Shown: piece after piece, positions 35,309 to 44,914 of the stretch
How the letters are laid out: every line of letters begins with the position of its first letter
Numbering within the stretch: position 1 is the stretch's first letter
Assembly: GCA_963675575.1 (NCBI GenBank)
Contig: OY776378.1
Location: forward strand, 1,860,001-1,924,000
Direction: 5' to 3'
Origin: JAGLOK01 sp963675575
GTDB lineage: Bacteria > Bacillota > Clostridia > Christensenellales > UMGS416
DNA: 64,000 bases
Program-made: the position numbers and the translations under genes
Notes under the pieces: generated by a model
The model's database searches: none
What the model was told of the DNA's origin: nothing
What the model saw: only the letters and a program-made list of their open reading frames with translations

Positions 35309-38300
35309 TTATCTTTTTGATATCTCAAAACAAAATTTGTAAATATTTTTGCCAGGCATTTTGTAATTATCCAGAAGCTGAGCGATACCCGGATCGTCTC
35401 CGCCTACACCTATTTGCTTAGATCGCAGGTTCAAAGTAACACTGTTTCTTTTTTTGAGCTCATGAATGTGAGCAGCTTCCTCCCAATCCTGTTTTGGGTT
35501 TGTAGATAGAGTACCTTCAAATGGAACATCAGATTCTATGTGGATGCCGTTTCTATTTTCATCATAGATATCCAAGCACCTTATTCCGGTACGATTTCCA
35601 TTTTCCTGTGGGCGTACATAGTGGGTAACCATTTCTTTTGCAGTGCTTGAATATCTTCCTATCATGCCGCCTGTCTTTCTGTCGCAGTATGTCTCATGTG
35701 GCCCTCTTCCGTACCACATTATGTTGTTATATCTGCTTTTAAGCTGTGCTGAAAGACCAAAGAGAACCATATCTCTTCTGGGCGAAACAGAGGCTTCAAT
35801 CGTTACTCTTCCATCATTGTGAAATTGGTATATTGCGTTGATGTTTTTTGTTCCACGCATTTTGTATCTCACATTGATTGTATAGAGGTTATCTTCCATG
35901 CTGCATTTAATGCTGCTAAGCTTAAGTGATTTTTCGCAGCGCAGCCAGTATCTGCCCGGCATAAAACGTGTCATGAATGCAAAAAAGTTTCCTAAAGCTA
36001 CATCATTATCGGTAAGCGCCCGCGAAAAGTCAAGGCAAAGCGGAGTAATAAGTATGTTTCCGCCGCCAAAAGAAAGAGATGTTATGTTTCCGGCTTTCTT
36101 ATCGAACTCGACTTCGTAAATCCCATTTTTAATGAATATTGTGCCATCTGCTTCCGATACATTTATAAGCTGAGTTTCTTTGGCTGTATACTTTCTTATT
36201 CTCCTTTTGAGTACGAATTGCTCCCATGAATCTATATGATTATTATCCGCGTATACTGTATCTTTGCTGAGCTTGGCAAAAGCAGTCAGTATGTATTCCT
36301 CACACCCGCTCATTTCAGGCAAAGATATGTCTATTGTTATTTGCTCTTGAGGTTTTAGATTTGTATAATTTATTCTCTGCTCGATTATTATTTCGCCATC
36401 GCGTCGCACATCATATGAAAAGCTATATTCACCAGAGTCTATGAAGTAGTTTTTGTTTTTTATTGTAAGCTTGCCATCTAAAAAGCTGAAACTAAAGTTC
36501 TGGAAAACTTTTTTTACTTCGTACATGCTCGGATGCAAAGTTCTATCCGCAGCTACCAGACCATCGGCGCAGTAGATTGAGCTATGACGTTTGTATCCAA
36601 AGTCGCCTCCATACAGCCATTTATTATCTTTTAATATTGACTGATCTACAAAGTCCCATATGAAGCCGCCCATAAGGTTTTCATACTTTTCAAACATATC
36701 CATATGTTCTCTGAAATTGCCAAGAGAATTTCCCATTGCGTGCGCAAATTCACAGTTTAGCACCGGCTTTTCTTCGTATTGGCATAACTTAAATGCTTTG
36801 TTGTCAGCCGAGAATAAATTGCTAAGCTTTTGGAAGAAGTCAAGTTTAGCATCTTGCTTCTTTCCATAGACTTCTTCTTCTTGTGGCGAGGGATACATGA
36901 GGCTTAGCATGTCGCTCTTGGTAAGATCCGTATCCCCTTCGTAGTGTACAGGTCTTGAGCTGTCTATTTTTAATAATTCCTCTTTAATATGAGCAAAGTT
37001 CGCGCCATCGCCCGCTTCGTTGCCAAGAGACCATATTATTATACTGGGATGGTTCTTATCTCTGTGTACCATTCGCTGAATTCTGTCCGTCATCGCGGCA
37101 GTAAAGCGTTTGTCATTGCCTGGTATTCCCGTCTTGCGTATGCCGTGGCTTTCTATATCCGCTTCGTCTATTACATAAAGTCCATAGCGGTTTGCAAGCT
37201 CATATAGGTGCGTGGGATTTGGATAGTGGCTTGTACGCAGTGAGTTTATATTGTTTTGCTTCATTATGCGGATATCTTTTTCTCGCAATTCACGGCTAAC
37301 CACCCAACCTGTCTTAGGGTCATAATCATGCCGATTTACACCTTTCAGCAGTATGGGTTTGTTGTTTATATAGAAAACGCCTTCTTTAATTTCCATTTGT
37401 CGAAATCCAAAATCAAAGCTTATAGCTTGGATTTCCTCTTGCCCTTGTTCTAAAACAGCAGTCACTTCATAGAGATTTGGTTGCTCTGCAGACCACAGCT
37501 CAATATTTTTTACATCTATAGTGAATGAAAATTCATCTCCACTTATACTTTCGCTGAATAATGTTGTACTATGTCCGTCTTTTGCCAAATAAATCGCAAG
37601 GTGTTTGCCGACACAATTTTTAAGCTTTACTTCAGCCAATATCTCGGCATCTTTGCCGTCATTTTTAAGGACGCTTGTTGTGAAGATATCATAAATATGG
37701 CTATTCGGCAGGTTGTATAAAAATACATCTCTATATATCCCCGCAAAAAACCACATGTCCTGATCCTCCAGATAAGTGCCATCACTGTATTTATAGACCT
37801 CGACTGCAAGCGTATTTTCGCCTGTGCGGATGAAGTCTGAAATATCAAACTCCGCAGGAGTCATAGAGCCTTGAGAATATCCGACATATTCTCCGTTTAT
37901 CCATAGATAAAACGCTGACTTTACGGCTCCGAAGTGAATTATCGTTTCGCCCGCATGCCAAGCTTCATCCACTGTGAAATTATGCCGATAACTGCCGACT
38001 GGATTATCTTTTTCATCTATGTGTGGTATCTTTCGCTTTTTAACGCTTATCGCATCTGGATATGAATATGCTAGATATTGAGGTGCACCGTAGCCGTTTA
38101 GCTCCCAGACGCACGGTACCTGTATAGTGTCCCAATCGGTAATATTGAAGGACTCATTATAGAAATCTTTTGTTCTCGACTCCGGGTTTTTAGCGTATGA
38201 AAATCTCCAAGCACCGTTTAGGTTTATAAACAGCTTATTTTTTGATTGGTCACGATACGAAAATCTGGGCTTTAATTTGTTTTCTTCAAATACTTGCGAA

Positions 38301-38326
38301 TCTTGCCAGTATACTTTTTCTTTCAT
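35309..38326 (-). CDS. lacZ: Beta-galactosidase (GH2, LacZ type)
   Basis: A 1005-residue five-domain GH2 enzyme of LacZ length. The acid/base is Glu437 in WSLGNEAGDG and the nucleophile Glu526 in NCEFAHAMGNS. RHDYDPKTGWVV and RTSHYPNPTHLYEL are further LacZ signatures, and the C-terminal beta-sandwich (Bgal small-chain domain, WYGRGPHETYCDRKTGG) is present. It hydrolyses terminal beta-galactosides such as lactose. No signal peptide, so cytoplasmic. GGAG precedes the ATG. It follows the GH3 gene by 12 bases in a leftward operon, divergent from the GH13-GH36-GPH operon that supplies a likely sugar symporter. Confidence 0.95.
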   Translation of the reverse strand: MKEKVYWQDSQVFEENKLKPRFSYRDQSKNKLFINLNGAWRFSYAKNPESRTKDFYNESFNITDWDTIQVPCVWELNGYGAPQYLAYSYPDAISVKKRKIPHIDEKDNPVGSYRHNFTVDEAWHAGETIIHFGAVKSAFYLWINGEYVGYSQGSMTPAEFDISDFIRTGENTLAVEVYKYSDGTYLEDQDMWFFAGIYRDVFLYNLPNSHIYDIFTTSVLKNDGKDAEILAEVKLKNCVGKHLAIYLAKDGHSTTLFSESISGDEFSFTIDVKNIELWSAEQPNLYEVTAVLEQGQEEIQAISFDFGFRQMEIKEGVFYINNKPILLKGVNRHDYDPKTGWVVSRELREKDIRIMKQNNINSLRTSHYPNPTHLYELANRYGLYVIDEADIESHGIRKTGIPGNDKRFTAAMTDRIQRMVHRDKNHPSIIIWSLGNEAGDGANFAHIKEELLKIDSSRPVHYEGDTDLTKSDMLSLMYPSPQEEEVYGKKQDAKLDFFQKLSNLFSADNKAFKLCQYEEKPVLNCEFAHAMGNSLGNFREHMDMFEKYENLMGGFIWDFVDQSILKDNKWLYGGDFGYKRHSSIYCADGLVAADRTLHPSMYEVKKVFQNFSFSFLDGKLTIKNKNYFIDSGEYSFSYDVRRDGEIIIEQRINYTNLKPQEQITIDISLPEMSGCEEYILTAFAKLSKDTVYADNNHIDSWEQFVLKRRIRKYTAKETQLINVSEADGTIFIKNGIYEVEFDKKAGNITSLSFGGGNILITPLCLDFSRALTDNDVALGNFFAFMTRFMPGRYWLRCEKSLKLSSIKCSMEDNLYTINVRYKMRGTKNINAIYQFHNDGRVTIEASVSPRRDMVLFGLSAQLKSRYNNIMWYGRGPHETYCDRKTGGMIGRYSSTAKEMVTHYVRPQENGNRTGIRCLDIYDENRNGIHIESDVPFEGTLSTNPKQDWEEAAHIHELKKRNSVTLNLRSKQIGVGGDDPGIAQLLDNYKMPGKNIYKFCFEISKR

Positions 38327-38338
38327 GTTATGCTCCGT

Positions 38339-40726
38339 TTATTTATTGCGAATTATTTTACCAATGCCTTTAAAAAAGCTTCCGTTTACTACCAACAATA
38401 TGCCCTCTATCTGTACAGCTGAAATCATACCGCTTAGAGCTCCTATTCCACGAAGCGGCAGCTCTTCTACTTGCTTGACCAGTGCCTCGGTGCTTTCAAA
38501 CTCGGATGTACTCATTCGCTTTGTAATGAATATGAAAATCCTATGGAGCAGTCTGCCTATAAAGACCTGGCGAAGGTCTATAAGTGTGCAGTTTGCATCA
38601 AACGGTCTTCTTATCTCATATTTGCTTTCAGGAATCTCATAGCCAAGCAAAGCGCTAAAGCTCTCATCCGAAAAGTCTAAAGGATTGCCCTTTAGTTCAT
38701 AATAATCCTGCAGTTTCAGTGTATCGTTGGGTATATCCACATCATCTGATTGAATAAATAATTCTTTCCGAAGTCGAATGTCCGCGCTTGAGGCGCCGAT
38801 TAAAATTGCAAAGCTACCCGTTTCTACATGCCAGTCTTTAATATTTGTGTTGTAGTATGCGAATGAGCGCTTGTCCAGTGTGAATGATATGGACTGTTTT
38901 TCTCCTGCATCAAGCCAGATTTTCTTGAATGCTTTTAATTCTTTTGCAGGTCGAAATACTGTGCTCTTGTCATCTGCCACGTATAGCTGAACTATCTCCG
39001 CGCCTCTTACCTTACCTGTGTTTTTTACTTCCAAAGTGACTTCCAGTTCATCTTCCGATGTGATTTTTTCAGAGGATAGTTGCAGATTTCCATACTCAAA
39101 TAAAGTGTATGAAAGCCCGTATCCAAATGGAAACAATACATCCTTATTTGCCGTATCATAGTAACGATAGCCAACGTAAATACTTTCACGGTATTCCACA
39201 GTTCGCATGTTTCCAGGAAACCACTTATGTGCAGGAGTGTCCGTAATTTTAATCGGAAATGTTTCAGCCAGTTTTCCGGACGGATTTATTTTACCGGTAA
39301 TTATATCGTATATCGCTGCGCCGCTTGCCTGACCGGAAAGATAGCATTCCAGCACCGCTTTTACATTATTAAGCCAAGGCATGGATATCGGTGAGCCATT
39401 TTGCAGAACCACTATAGTATTTGGATTTGCCTTAGAGGCTGTCAATATAATCTCATTCATATATTCAGGCAAACTAAGATGCTCTTTGTCTAAGCCCTCT
39501 GTTTCTATTGCATCTGTATAGCCTGCAAATACTATAGCGACATCTGAGTCTTTTGCAGCTTGGGCTGCTTCGCCAAGCAATGCTTTTGTTGTGTTGCCTT
39601 TTCTCGTATTATATCCCCTAGCATAGACTGCGCCTTTTTCTGCAAATGCTTTGTATGGTGTTTCTATTTTCGTTGGGTTTATTTTAGAGCTTCCTCCGCC
39701 TTGAAAATGCGGTTTTTCAGCAAGCTCTCCAATCAGAGCAATCTTCACATTTTTATTTAGAGGCAATATCCCATTGTTTTTAAGCAATACCGTTGATTCT
39801 GCGCATGCTCTTCTTGCTAATTGATGGTGCTCTTCTATGTCAAATTTAAAGTCATCTTTTTTATTATTAATTGATTTTTCAATAACTCCTAATATACGCT
39901 CTACTGTTTTATCCAATAGACTAACATTTAATTTACCGTTTTTCAGCGCTTCAACGATTTTAGCGTCATTGTTTTGGTTTTCCGGCATCTGCAAATCCTG
40001 CCCGGCTTCAAGTCCCTCTACCCTGTCATTGCAAGCACCCCAATCAGTGACGACTATGCCGTTAAAGCCCCATTCATCTCGCAGAATATCAGTTAAAAGC
40101 TTCCTGCTTTCTGAGCAGTATGTGCCGCTAAGCTTATTGTATGCCGCCATAACAGTCCAGGGGTTGGACTCTTTTACTGCGATTTCAAATCCAGCAAGGT
40201 ATATTTCACGAAGCGCTCGCTCATCTATCACCACATGGATTAGCATACGCCTTGATTCTTGATTGTTTACCGCAAAGTGTTTTAGGGAAGTCCCGACTCC
40301 TTTGCTTTGCACGCCATCAATAAAAGCCGCGCCCATTTTCCCCGAAAGGTATGGATCTTCGGAGATATATTCAAAGTTTCTGCCGCACAAAGGTGAGCGT
40401 TTTATATTTATACCGGGACCTAATAGGATTGAGGCACCGCTGGATAAAGCTTCGTTTGCTATGGCTTCGCCTACTAAATGTATAAGTGATGTATCCCACG
40501 AACTGCCGAGTGCGCTATATGTTGGAAAACAAGTGGACGGAGTGCTCTCACCCAGGCTGCCTGTCTCATCTTCAGGTTTCCTAAGTCCGTGCGGACCATC
40601 GTTCATAGAAATTGACGGAATATTTAAGCGTTCTATGTCCTTTGTATACCAAAACCCTTTGCCAGAACAGAGCGACGCTTTTTCTTGAAGCGTCATTTCG
40701 TTTAACAGTTCTTTGATATTGAGCAT
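38339..40726 (-). CDS. Beta-glucosidase (GH3) with C-terminal extension
   Basis: 795 residues with the standard GH3 order: a TIM-barrel-like domain with GRNFEYISEDPYLSG and KHFAVNNQE, the nucleophile Asp228 in VVTDWGACNDR, an alpha/beta sandwich domain (NNGILPLNKNVKIALIGE, about 310-540) and a fibronectin III-like domain (about 560-670). About 120 further residues at the C-terminus end in two hydrophobic patches and are not typical of the family. It releases terminal beta-D-glucose or related sugars; the exact glycoside is unknown. Cytoplasmic. The ribosome site is AAAGG. First gene of the leftward operon from the promoter at 40769-40797. Confidence 0.92.
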   Translation of the reverse strand: MLNIKELLNEMTLQEKASLCSGKGFWYTKDIERLNIPSISMNDGPHGLRKPEDETGSLGESTPSTCFPTYSALGSSWDTSLIHLVGEAIANEALSSGASILLGPGINIKRSPLCGRNFEYISEDPYLSGKMGAAFIDGVQSKGVGTSLKHFAVNNQESRRMLIHVVIDERALREIYLAGFEIAVKESNPWTVMAAYNKLSGTYCSESRKLLTDILRDEWGFNGIVVTDWGACNDRVEGLEAGQDLQMPENQNNDAKIVEALKNGKLNVSLLDKTVERILGVIEKSINNKKDDFKFDIEEHHQLARRACAESTVLLKNNGILPLNKNVKIALIGELAEKPHFQGGGSSKINPTKIETPYKAFAEKGAVYARGYNTRKGNTTKALLGEAAQAAKDSDVAIVFAGYTDAIETEGLDKEHLSLPEYMNEIILTASKANPNTIVVLQNGSPISMPWLNNVKAVLECYLSGQASGAAIYDIITGKINPSGKLAETFPIKITDTPAHKWFPGNMRTVEYRESIYVGYRYYDTANKDVLFPFGYGLSYTLFEYGNLQLSSEKITSEDELEVTLEVKNTGKVRGAEIVQLYVADDKSTVFRPAKELKAFKKIWLDAGEKQSISFTLDKRSFAYYNTNIKDWHVETGSFAILIGASSADIRLRKELFIQSDDVDIPNDTLKLQDYYELKGNPLDFSDESFSALLGYEIPESKYEIRRPFDANCTLIDLRQVFIGRLLHRIFIFITKRMSTSEFESTEALVKQVEELPLRGIGALSGMISAVQIEGILLVVNGSFFKGIGKIIRNK

Positions 40727-40768
40727 AATATAACCTTTCTGAAAAAAATTTTGATTTGCTTAATTATT

Positions 40769-40797
40769 ATTGTAATAATATAAACCATTTGTTTCAA
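40769..40797 (-). promoter_or_regulatory. Promoter for the GH3-lacZ operon
   Basis: On the minus strand TTGAAA, a 17-base spacer and TACAAT. Correct distance for a vegetative sigma promoter, about 42 bases before the GH3 start. Confidence 0.7.
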
Positions 40798-40826
40798 GCT
40801 TTTTCCAAGTATTTGAATTGATTTCA

Positions 40827-40855
40827 TTGACGCTTGGCTATAAATAAACTAGAAT
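40827..40855 (+). promoter_or_regulatory. Promoter for the GH13-GH36-GPH operon
   Basis: TTGACG, a 17-base spacer and TAGAAT, about 43 bases before the GH13 start. It is back to back with the GH3 promoter, with 29 bases between the two -35 boxes, so one regulator could control both. Confidence 0.7.
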
Positions 40856-40898
40856 ATTTATATTACACTTTATATCTCTTATCATAAGGAGGGTTCCA

Positions 40899-42509
40899 AT
40901 GACGAAATGGTGGCATACTCGAATCGTATACCAAATATACCCTCGCAGCTTTCAGGACTCAAATAATGATGGCATTGGCGACATTAAAGGCATCATCTCT
41001 CGCATTGAAAACTTAAAAGAACTAGGGGTCGGCATTTTATGGCTGTCTCCTGTATACCGCTCCCCCGATGAAGATAATGGATATGATATAAGCGACTATA
41101 AAGACATAGACCCACGCTACGGAACTATAAACGATATGGACGCTCTTTTAGCCGCGTGCAAGCGACTCGACATAAAGCTTGTTATGGATTTAGTCATCAA
41201 TCACACTTCCAGTCAGCATGAGTGGTTTCAAGCAAGCCGAAGACGTGAAGATCCATATACCGATTATTATATATGGCGCAAAGGCGATGGAAAAAAGCTT
41301 CCCAATAACTGGACTAGCTTTTTCGGCGAAAAGTGCTGGGAGTTTGATGAAGTAAGACAAGAATACTATCTGCACCTATTTGCAAAAGGCCAACCGGATC
41401 TTAATTATAATAACCCTAAAATTATTGAAGAGATAAAGGATATACTTCGTTTTTGGTTGGATAAGGGAGTTTCCGGATTCAGATGCGACGTCATAAATGT
41501 GCTTTATAAGACATCGCTTGAAGATGGTAAAAAGCGGCTAATACTAACAGGAAGCGAGCACTATATATCGCAACCCGGACTGCATAATATATTAAAAGAG
41601 CTAAGGCGTGATGTTCTTGATAACTATGACTGCTTTACTGTAGGAGAAACTGTCTTTGTTACAACAGAGACTGCCAAAGATTTGTGCGGAGGCGATGAGC
41701 TTGACATGATATTCTCATTTGAGCACATGGATACAGATCAATACATAGTAAAGTGGTTTAGGCGACGTTTTCATGCCGGACGTTTCGCAAAAGTGATAGC
41801 AAAGTGGCAAAATGAACTTGACTGGAATGCAAACTATTTTGAAAATCACGATCAGCAAAGATGCGTTTCACGCTTTGGCAATGATAGTGATTATTGGAAA
41901 AAGTCTGCTAAAATGCTGTGCACATTACTTCTTGGTCTGCGTGGCACTCCATATATATATCAGGGTCAAGAAATCGGAATGACAAACTTTGATTTTGAAA
42001 GCATGGATGACATCGAGGATGTGGAGTCCCACAACATATATGCGCTTGCAAAGAAACTAGGTATACCAAAATTCTATCGATGGAAAATGATCAAAAATTC
42101 TTCACGAGATAATTGCAGAACTCCCATGCAGTGGAGCAGTGATAAAAACGGCGGATTTACAGAAGGCGTCCCATGGCTAAAGGTAAACAAGAATCACAAA
42201 AAGATAAATATGGAAATGCAAATAGATGATGAAAACTCTATTCGCAGCTATTATAAGAAAATGATTGCCTTACGGACAAGTAGTGACGTTTTAATAAATG
42301 GCTCATTTAAACTTATTAAAGCCAATAAAAGATTATTTTTGTACGAAAGGGAGCTAAACGATAGACGTTTGATAGTATTACTTAACTTCTCTACTAAAAA
42401 TCAAAAAGCGTTTTATAAAGGTGATGTCATAATATCCAACTATGATCGCAGTGAATATGATGGAACGCTTGAGCCATATGAGGCTATAGTACTGGAGGCT
42501 GGAATATGA
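40899..42509 (+). CDS. Alpha-glucosidase / oligo-1,6-glucosidase (GH13)
   Basis: A 536-residue GH13 enzyme of the oligo-1,6-glucosidase group (subfamily 31-like length and motifs). Conserved regions: DLVINHTS (region I), GFRCDVIN with nucleophile Asp197, VGETVF with acid/base Glu250, and FENHDQQR with stabiliser Asp318. MQWSSDKNGGFT is also typical. It cleaves terminal alpha-1,6 or alpha-1,4 glucose from oligosaccharides or sucrose-like sugars. Cytoplasmic. AAGGAGG precedes the ATG. Its stop overlaps the next start by four bases (ATGA). Confidence 0.93.
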   Translation: MTKWWHTRIVYQIYPRSFQDSNNDGIGDIKGIISRIENLKELGVGILWLSPVYRSPDEDNGYDISDYKDIDPRYGTINDMDALLAACKRLDIKLVMDLVINHTSSQHEWFQASRRREDPYTDYYIWRKGDGKKLPNNWTSFFGEKCWEFDEVRQEYYLHLFAKGQPDLNYNNPKIIEEIKDILRFWLDKGVSGFRCDVINVLYKTSLEDGKKRLILTGSEHYISQPGLHNILKELRRDVLDNYDCFTVGETVFVTTETAKDLCGGDELDMIFSFEHMDTDQYIVKWFRRRFHAGRFAKVIAKWQNELDWNANYFENHDQQRCVSRFGNDSDYWKKSAKMLCTLLLGLRGTPYIYQGQEIGMTNFDFESMDDIEDVESHNIYALAKKLGIPKFYRWKMIKNSSRDNCRTPMQWSSDKNGGFTEGVPWLKVNKNHKKINMEMQIDDENSIRSYYKKMIALRTSSDVLINGSFKLIKANKRLFLYERELNDRRLIVLLNFSTKNQKAFYKGDVIISNYDRSEYDGTLEPYEAIVLEAGI

Positions 42510-44839
42510 TAAGCGAAAAAAACAGACTCTTCCGTCTTGATACCAAAAATAGTAGCCTGTGGATTCGTGTTACGAAGTTTGGTCATATTGAAAATATTCA
42601 TTATGGTCCCTTCTTGTCCGAACAGGATGAACGGGCAATAGCGCTTAAGCGAACTTCCATTCCGGGCAGCAGCGTTGTATACGACGAGTCGGATCCCAAC
42701 TACTGTCTGGACTGCATGGCACTTGAATGGTCTGGCATAGGAAAAGGTGATTACCGTCACTCCCCTTGTGAGATTAAGATGCCGGATGGCAGCTTTACAA
42801 GTGACTTTGTATATCAAAGCCATAGTATTACTAATAAAACTATGCCTGCGGAAACACTGCCCGGAGCCTACGGCAGCGAAGAAGAGTGCAAGACGCTGGA
42901 ATTTTCATTGCTGGATGAATCCAACAATGTCGAGCTAAAGCTCTACTACACTGTTTTTGAAGAAAGTAACGTTATAACAAGAAGAGCCGTTATCAAAAAC
43001 AATAATACAGACAAGCTTGTATTGCGCCGAGTGATGAGCATGATGACCGACATACCGGACAGAAACTTTGATATGGTGACCTTTGACGGGGGCTGGATAA
43101 AAGAAGCGCACAGACATTCAAGGCCTTTGCAATATGGCATGTTTGTAAATTCGTCCACAACAGGAGCGAGCAGCAACAGACATAATCCGGGATTTTTACT
43201 CGCAGAAAAAACAGCGACTGAAGATTACGGATATGTATATGGGTTTAACATTGTATATAGCGGCAACCATTACGGTGCTGTAGAGCTCTCCAACCATGAT
43301 ATTGTAAGAGTTCAGCTAGGTATAAACCCACACTGCTTTGAATGGGAACTAAACGATGGCGAGAGCTTTGAGACACCTGAAGCGGTTATGACATTCAGCA
43401 GTGATGGTTATAGTGGATTAAGTACTAATTTTCATGATTTTGTAAATGAGAATATTGTGCGCTCAGATTGGAAAAATAAAGAGCGGCCAGTGCTGATTAA
43501 CAACTGGGAGGCTACCTTCTTTAAGTTTAACGAGCGAAAACTTAAGCGTATGGCAAAGCAGGCAAAAGCACTTGGCATAGAGTTTTTTGTTTTGGATGAC
43601 GGATGGTTCGGAAAGCGTGACAACGACTTAGCAGGACTTGGCGACTATAACGTAAATAGAAAAAAACTCCCTCACGGTATTGATGATTTTTCGCGAAAGA
43701 TAAAAAGAATGGGTATGGATTTTGGACTGTGGTTTGAGCCGGAGATGGTAAACCCTGATAGCGATTTGTTTAGAAGTCATCCCGAATACGCAGTTCAAAT
43801 ACCCGGTAAAAAACCGGCGCTTGGCAGAAATCAAATGGTACTAGATCTTGTTAATCCAGATGTTCGTGACTATATTGTCGAAAATGTATCAAAAATTATT
43901 GATGAAGCGGATATTTCCTACGTAAAGTGGGATATGAATCGCCATATCAGCGATGCGTATTCTGCCCATGTCGAAAATCAGGGTGAATTCTTTCATAGGT
44001 ATATACTTGGGCTCTATGATATCCTTGGACGAATATTTGAGCCAAGACCTCACGTGCTGCTTGAGAGCTGCTCCAGCGGTGGCAATAGATTCGACCTTGG
44101 TATGCTTTGCTATTCTCCGCAGGTATGGGCTTCTGACGACACTGATCCTATAGAACGATTAAAGATTCAGGATGGACTTTCATGTTTGTATCCACTGTCC
44201 GCAATGGGTGCTCATGTATCTGAAGCGCCTCACCAACAAACACTTCGCTCAACCACTCTTACAACAAGGTTCAATGTCTCATGCTTCGGGTGTCTAGGCT
44301 TTGAGATGGATTTAAAACATTTGAGCAAAGTAGAAAAGAAAGAAGTTAAAAATCAGATAGAGTTTTATAAAAATCATAGACGAACATTTCAGTATGGGCG
44401 TTTTGACAGGATAGCTGCGCAGAAATCCAACAAAACCATTTGGCAATGCACAGAAAAAGATGGCTCGAAGGCTGTGTCAGGATTTTTCCAGACCCAAGCG
44501 ACAGCCAGCGAAGGCTACGACTTTATGACGGTAAAACATCTTAATAAGAACTCAGATTACCGTATCAAAACACGTCCGCAGAGCTTGTTTATTCGCAAAT
44601 TTGGTGGGCTTATAAAACATGTGCTGCCATTATCACTTAATCCTGAGGGATTTCTAATGAATATTGTAAATCGCCTTTATTGTCTTACCGACTGTGTGGA
44701 AAGCTACGAATGCCGTGGCGACGCTCTTTTAAATGGAATTAGACTGAATAACCAGTTTATTGGCAGCTATTATAATGAAAACATTCGCCTTTTAGGAGAC
44801 TTCGGTTCCAACCTATATGTAACGGAAAAAGTAAAATGA
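42506..44839 (+). CDS. Alpha-galactosidase (GH36)
   Basis: 777 residues, a normal length for bacterial GH36. The N-terminal beta-supersandwich is followed by the catalytic barrel: FFVLDDGWFGKRDND, nucleophile Asp476 in VKWDMNRHISD, SCSSGGNRFDLGML and the likely acid/base Asp544 in WASDDTDPIERL. It removes terminal alpha-galactose from melibiose, raffinose and stachyose. Cytoplasmic. The ATGA overlap couples it to the GH13 gene. With the downstream GPH symporter (MelB family) it forms a classic alpha-galactoside uptake and hydrolysis unit; raffinose-type sugars would be split by GH36, then sucrose by GH13. Confidence 0.95.
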   Translation: MISEKNRLFRLDTKNSSLWIRVTKFGHIENIHYGPFLSEQDERAIALKRTSIPGSSVVYDESDPNYCLDCMALEWSGIGKGDYRHSPCEIKMPDGSFTSDFVYQSHSITNKTMPAETLPGAYGSEEECKTLEFSLLDESNNVELKLYYTVFEESNVITRRAVIKNNNTDKLVLRRVMSMMTDIPDRNFDMVTFDGGWIKEAHRHSRPLQYGMFVNSSTTGASSNRHNPGFLLAEKTATEDYGYVYGFNIVYSGNHYGAVELSNHDIVRVQLGINPHCFEWELNDGESFETPEAVMTFSSDGYSGLSTNFHDFVNENIVRSDWKNKERPVLINNWEATFFKFNERKLKRMAKQAKALGIEFFVLDDGWFGKRDNDLAGLGDYNVNRKKLPHGIDDFSRKIKRMGMDFGLWFEPEMVNPDSDLFRSHPEYAVQIPGKKPALGRNQMVLDLVNPDVRDYIVENVSKIIDEADISYVKWDMNRHISDAYSAHVENQGEFFHRYILGLYDILGRIFEPRPHVLLESCSSGGNRFDLGMLCYSPQVWASDDTDPIERLKIQDGLSCLYPLSAMGAHVSEAPHQQTLRSTTLTTRFNVSCFGCLGFEMDLKHLSKVEKKEVKNQIEFYKNHRRTFQYGRFDRIAAQKSNKTIWQCTEKDGSKAVSGFFQTQATASEGYDFMTVKHLNKNSDYRIKTRPQSLFIRKFGGLIKHVLPLSLNPEGFLMNIVNRLYCLTDCVESYECRGDALLNGIRLNNQFIGSYYNENIRLLGDFGSNLYVTEKVK

Positions 44840-44914
44840 CATTTTCCCTGTGCTGCGGCCTCTTCGACTTAGCAGTAATGGGATATATTATATAAAAGGA
44901 TGAGGAGATTGCAT

